A DNA stretch of 8,090 bases from Candidatus Brocadia sp. (GTDB lineage: Bacteria > Planctomycetota > Brocadiia > Brocadiales > Brocadiaceae). How positions within the stretch are numbered: position 1 is the stretch's first letter; each line of letters starts with the position of its first letter. The stretch is taken from positions 1-8,090 of the forward strand of contig JAUQXU010000283.1 of NCBI GenBank assembly GCA_030837935.1, written 5' to 3'. A program made the translations under genes and the position numbers. Positions 5,788 to 8,090 of this stretch are shown here, one piece after another. The notes under the pieces were generated by a model. That model made no database searches, was not told the origin of the DNA, and worked only from the letters and a program-made list of their open reading frames with translations.

Positions 5788-7154
5788 CTTATCTCTCCCA
5801 TATCGCCAATCATAAAAAATACATTCTCCGACGCATCATCCATTTTCCCTGAAAGTATCATCTCGCAACCGTCGAGAGTCTTACTGAGCGGTACATGCTT
5901 CCCCTTTCTGCCCGTAAATTCTTCTGTGAGAAAAAAAGGCTGCGTAAGGAACATCTCGAGTCTCCTGGCCCTCTTCACAATGAGCCTGTCAGCCGGAGAA
6001 AGCTCTTCTATACCCAGCATAGCAATAATATCAATGAGTTCTTTATACCGTGAAAGGTGCTCTTTTACATTTCCTGAGATCTCATAATGTCTTTCTCCGA
6101 CATCTTCGGAACTAAGAAATTTTGAAGTTGAAAGCAGGGGGTCAATGGCCGGATAAAGCCCTTTTGATGCTATTTCACGAGAAAGAACGACTGTTGTATC
6201 GAGATGGGGAAAGACATTTGCAACGGCAGGGTCTGTTATGTCATCAGCCGGCACATATATTGCTTGCACAGAAGTAATAGAACCCCTTTGTGTTGATACA
6301 ATTCTTTCCTCCACTTCAGCAAGCTCTGAAAGGAGAGTCGGCTGGTAACCTACCCGTGAGGAAAGCCTTCCTAAGAGGACAGAAACCTCATTCCCTGCCT
6401 GAACAAAACGATAGACATTATCCATTAAGAAAAGGATATCACTTCCCAATTCATCTCTGAAGAATTCCGCTAAGGTAATGGCAGTTAACGGCACTCGAAA
6501 CCGTATCCCTGGGGATTCGCACATCTGGCCAAATACGAGTATTGCGTTATCTATGATATTCTGCCTTTCCATCTCCCTCCAGAGTTCGTGCCCCTCCCTC
6601 ATCCTTTCTCCAACACCGCAAAATATGGATGCTCCTGAATAAACCTTCACTATCTTGTAAATAAATTCCATAAGCAAAACGGTCTTCCCAACTCCCGCAC
6701 CTCCAAAAAGACCAATTTTGCCACCTTTGGGAAATGGAGATAGAAGATCTATTATCTTTATGCCCGTCTCAAGTATCCCTGAAGCAGATATCTGTTCTTC
6801 AAGACCCGGGGACGCTTTATGAATGGGTATCAGATTATAATTTTCAAGCGGAGGTTTACCATCTGTTGGCTCACCAAAGACATTGAACACCCTTCCCAGG
6901 CAATTCTTACTTACTGGAATTTTGAGCGAACTGCCTGAAGGGATTACAGTCATACCCCTTTTCAGGCCCTGTGTAAATCCAAGCGCAATAGCTTTTACAA
7001 CTGTATTGCTTATGTGGTCATGGACCTCAAGGATGATATTTGTCCCGTCCATTTTCTTTACAACAAGGGAATCATTGATGTTGGGAAGTCCACCGCTGAA
7101 CTCAATCTCAACAACATCTCCGTGAATAGCAATTATAACACCTTTCATAGACAC
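5784..7154 (-). CDS. atpD: F-type ATPase beta subunit (catalytic, alternate/N-type)
   Basis: Beta is the catalytic subunit that makes or hydrolyses ATP in F1. The 456 residues (counted from GTG at 7154) carry Walker A GGAGVGKT (151-158), the catalytic Glu in GERMREG (E183), Walker B LFLMDN (241-246) and the adenine-site Tyr334 in GLYPAIDP. The lever motif is EELSPAD (383-389) instead of DELSEED. The post-Tyr loop reads PLLSTSK (339-345) instead of PLDSTSR. A beta-barrel covers about residues 1-75. All residues needed for catalysis are present. Start choice is uncertain: GTG at 7154 or, two codons later, ATG at 7148 giving MKGVIIAI. Neither has a clear Shine-Dalgarno sequence. It is the first gene of the operon, with 86 bases to the upstream gene on the same strand. 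Confidence 0.97.
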   Translation of the reverse strand: MSMKGVIIAIHGDVVEIEFSGGLPNINDSLVVKKMDGTNIILEVHDHISNTVVKAIALGFTQGLKRGMTVIPSGSSLKIPVSKNCLGRVFNVFGEPTDGKPPLENYNLIPIHKASPGLEEQISASGILETGIKIIDLLSPFPKGGKIGLFGGAGVGKTVLLMEFIYKIVKVYSGASIFCGVGERMREGHELWREMERQNIIDNAILVFGQMCESPGIRFRVPLTAITLAEFFRDELGSDILFLMDNVYRFVQAGNEVSVLLGRLSSRVGYQPTLLSELAEVEERIVSTQRGSITSVQAIYVPADDITDPAVANVFPHLDTTVVLSREIASKGLYPAIDPLLSTSKFLSSEDVGERHYEISGNVKEHLSRYKELIDIIAMLGIEELSPADRLIVKRARRLEMFLTQPFFLTEEFTGRKGKHVPLSKTLDGCEMILSGKMDDASENVFFMIGDMGEIR

Positions 7155-7155
7155 A

Positions 7156-7183
7156 ATCGTATCATAAGAACGTTGGCTTTCAA
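7156..7183 (-). promoter_or_regulatory. Candidate sigma70-type promoter of the ATPase operon
   Basis: On the minus strand TTGAAA (7183-7178) is followed after 16 bases by TACGAT (7161-7156), a plausible -35/-10 pair. A start site 6-8 bases downstream would fall almost on the atpD start codon, giving a leaderless or near-leaderless message. That would agree with the lack of a Shine-Dalgarno sequence. The match is modest and the region is AT-rich, so this is a weak call. The operon could also be read through from the gene upstream. Confidence 0.3.
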
Positions 7184-7223
7184 ATATTTATCTGTTGAGA
7201 TGAATTGTCATAGTTTAATGCTA

Positions 7224-7248
7224 TTTTTAGAGTAAGTATTTTATCGCA
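7224..7248 (+). repeat. Right copy of imperfect direct repeat flanking the ATPase operon
   Basis: This matches 971-995 at 22 of 25 positions in the same orientation. It spans the end of the flippase-like gene: the TTA at 7241-7243 is its stop codon and the next codon encodes its terminal Arg. The left copy would encode the same Arg-stop ending (AGA TAA on the minus strand), after which similarity stops. It may mark the insertion boundary of the ATPase cassette. Confidence 0.5.
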
Positions 7249-8090
7249 GTTCCCGCTTTACCAGCCACAAACCGGGAAACATGGGTAACCATAGCGCGAA
7301 TCCCCTCAACAATAACGTTGCCGTAAATGCCGCCTCTAATGTAATACCAAGCATACTGAGCATCGCAACACATGTTGCCTCAAAAGTTCCTAGCCCAAGA
7401 GGAACCGGACCGAGCGTTGCAACCATCGAAGCAACAACAAAACTTGGGAAAACCACCAGAAACGAAATATCCTGTCCAATGGCATACAACATTATATTCA
7501 GGGTATAAGCATCCAGTAAGAAAATAGTCCCCTGGAGTAAGGTTGTTTTTATAAACAGTGCAGGGCTTTGTAGTAAGTAACCGGGTGCATCACCAAGTGC
7601 GTTTAATACAACAGTTAAGCCGGGGATGCGCATCATAATTCCAGGAAGTGAGTGTTTTCCCCGGCGCCTCAGCCACAGAGCTCCTGCGGGAATTGCCACC
7701 GCAACAATACAGAATACCGCTGTAACAGCCACGATCCACTCGTGTAAGTCATGATAAAACCATAACAGCGCTATGCTTGCTAGCGCTGCAAGAAGGTATG
7801 ACATGTAATAAGCTGCCATGCTGACCAGAAGAATGGCCATACAAAGCGGTCTGGATATGCCACGGCGATTCAATGATGCAATCAGAAATATGGTTCCACT
7901 CACACCGCCAGTGGGCAAAGCCTGGTCTGAAAAAAGTTTCGCTACGCCTAAAGGCGCAAGCGACCATAGAGAGTAACGTACGCCAGCATATCGAAGCGTT
8001 TGATGCCAGACAGCAGCAGCACTGAAGTATGTTGTCGATTGAAGAAGAAAACCGGCAATCAGCCATAATGGTTTTGCCTGGCGCAAAAGC
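7241..8090 (-). CDS. Lysylphosphatidylglycerol-synthase TM / UPF0104 family membrane protein (flippase-like), 5' truncated
   Basis: This multi-pass inner-membrane protein resembles the transmembrane domain of lysylphosphatidylglycerol synthases (MprF flippase part) and the UPF0104 proteins. Members are often linked to lipid or glycolipid translocation, but the substrate here is unknown. The frame is open to the window edge. The TTG at 8086 is only the outermost possible start codon, so the N-terminus is taken to lie beyond the window. About 281 residues are visible, with some seven hydrophobic segments. Family-like motifs are LPTGGVSG (57-64), GPVPLGLGTFEA (226-237, matching the conserved P-x-P-x-G-x-G-x-x-E) and LLLRGFALWLP (258-268). 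The full-length family has roughly 300-340 residues, so only a short piece is missing. It is on the same strand as the ATPase genes and ends 86 bases before atpD, but has no known functional link to them. By eye it is more GC-rich than much of the ATPase operon. Confidence 0.85.
   Translation of the reverse strand, partial: LLRQAKPLWLIAGFLLQSTTYFSAAAVWHQTLRYAGVRYSLWSLAPLGVAKLFSDQALPTGGVSGTIFLIASLNRRGISRPLCMAILLVSMAAYYMSYLLAALASIALLWFYHDLHEWIVAVTAVFCIVAVAIPAGALWLRRRGKHSLPGIMMRIPGLTVVLNALGDAPGYLLQSPALFIKTTLLQGTIFLLDAYTLNIMLYAIGQDISFLVVFPSFVVASMVATLGPVPLGLGTFEATCVAMLSMLGITLEAAFTATLLLRGFALWLPMFPGLWLVKRELR

Larger units (their letters stand above)
1085..7154 (-). other. N-type (alternate) F1Fo ATPase operon atpD-C-Q-B-E-F-A-G
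   Basis: Eight genes lie on one strand with no gap larger than 12 bases. Junctions are: atpD/atpC sharing GTGA, atpC/atpQ sharing one base (TGATG), atpQ/atpB sharing ATGA, 12 bases between atpB and atpE, atpE/atpF sharing ATGA, atpF/atpA abutting (TAA then ATG), and 2 bases between atpA and atpG. This implies a single transcript with translational coupling. Beta and epsilon come first, alpha and gamma last, and there is no separate delta gene; this is the N-ATPase arrangement known as atpDCQRBEFAG. The atpR gene of that scheme is missing. The family is usually accessory to a housekeeping ATP synthase, which is not in this window. Confidence 0.9.

Noticed and set aside
1085..7154. V/A-type ATPase or standard housekeeping F-type operon
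   Set aside because: Beta has the F-type GGAGVGKT without the V-type catalytic-subunit insertion and c is a short single hairpin, which excludes V/A-type. The gene order with beta-epsilon first and no separate delta excludes the standard F operon.
7014..7235. 73-codon plus-strand frame across the atpD start and upstream gap
   Set aside because: It is antisense to the conserved beta N-terminus, with no family resemblance and no ribosome-binding site.
7749..8066. 105-codon minus-strand frame inside the flippase gene
   Set aside because: It overlaps the membrane protein in another frame. The Cys/Ser-rich translation looks like an out-of-frame reading.

Overview
This window is a bacterial chromosome segment of moderate, slightly AT-rich composition. 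It is dominated by one complete eight-gene operon for a rotary F-type ATP synthase/ATPase. The operon reads on the minus strand from about 7154 down to 1085, in the order atpD (beta) - atpC (epsilon) - atpQ/atpI-like - atpB (a) - atpE (c) - atpF (b with a delta-like tail) - atpA (alpha) - atpG (gamma). The order starts with beta-epsilon and ends with alpha-gamma, and there is no free delta gene. This is the hallmark of the 'alternate' or N-type F1Fo ATPases (atpDCQRBEFAG family), not of the housekeeping operon (atpIBEFHAGD). Such clusters are normally carried in addition to a standard ATP synthase and are spread by horizontal transfer. They occur in planctomycetes (anammox bacteria carry several ATPase clusters), some proteobacteria, Methanosarcina and others. 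An anammox-like planctomycete would fit the composition and gene content, but the sequence does not prove it.

Layout: 1-966 (+) is the 3' part of an ABC-transporter ATPase gene with a C-terminal TOBE-like region, cut by the window edge inside its Walker A motif. 967-1084 is a short AT-rich gap. 1085-7154 (-) is the ATPase operon, in which neighbouring genes overlap or lie within 12 bases. 7155-7240 is the upstream gap, with a weak promoter candidate. 7241-8090 (-) is the 3' part of a multi-pass membrane protein of the lysylphosphatidylglycerol-synthase TM / UPF0104 (flippase-like) family, cut by the right edge.

The eight ATPase genes supply F1 (alpha, beta, gamma, epsilon), Fo (a, b, c) and one small AtpQ/AtpI-type membrane helper. 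The essential residues are present: beta Walker A and catalytic Glu, the alpha arginine finger, the subunit a Arg and the subunit c Glu. The machine is therefore probably functional. Notable points are: (i) atpR, normally between atpQ and atpB, is absent and there is no room for it; (ii) the b subunit carries a C-terminal segment resembling only the C-terminal domain of delta/OSCP; (iii) the c subunit keeps the Glu-Ser and Tyr of Na+-type rings but has Leu at the Gln position and Ile at the Thr position, so Na+ coupling is doubtful; (iv) the alpha P-loop is atypical; (v) an imperfect 25-base direct repeat lies on both flanks of the operon, each copy at the 3' end of the flanking gene. Point (v) suggests that the operon was inserted as a cassette between two formerly convergent genes. 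No RNA genes, CRISPR arrays or transposase genes were seen.
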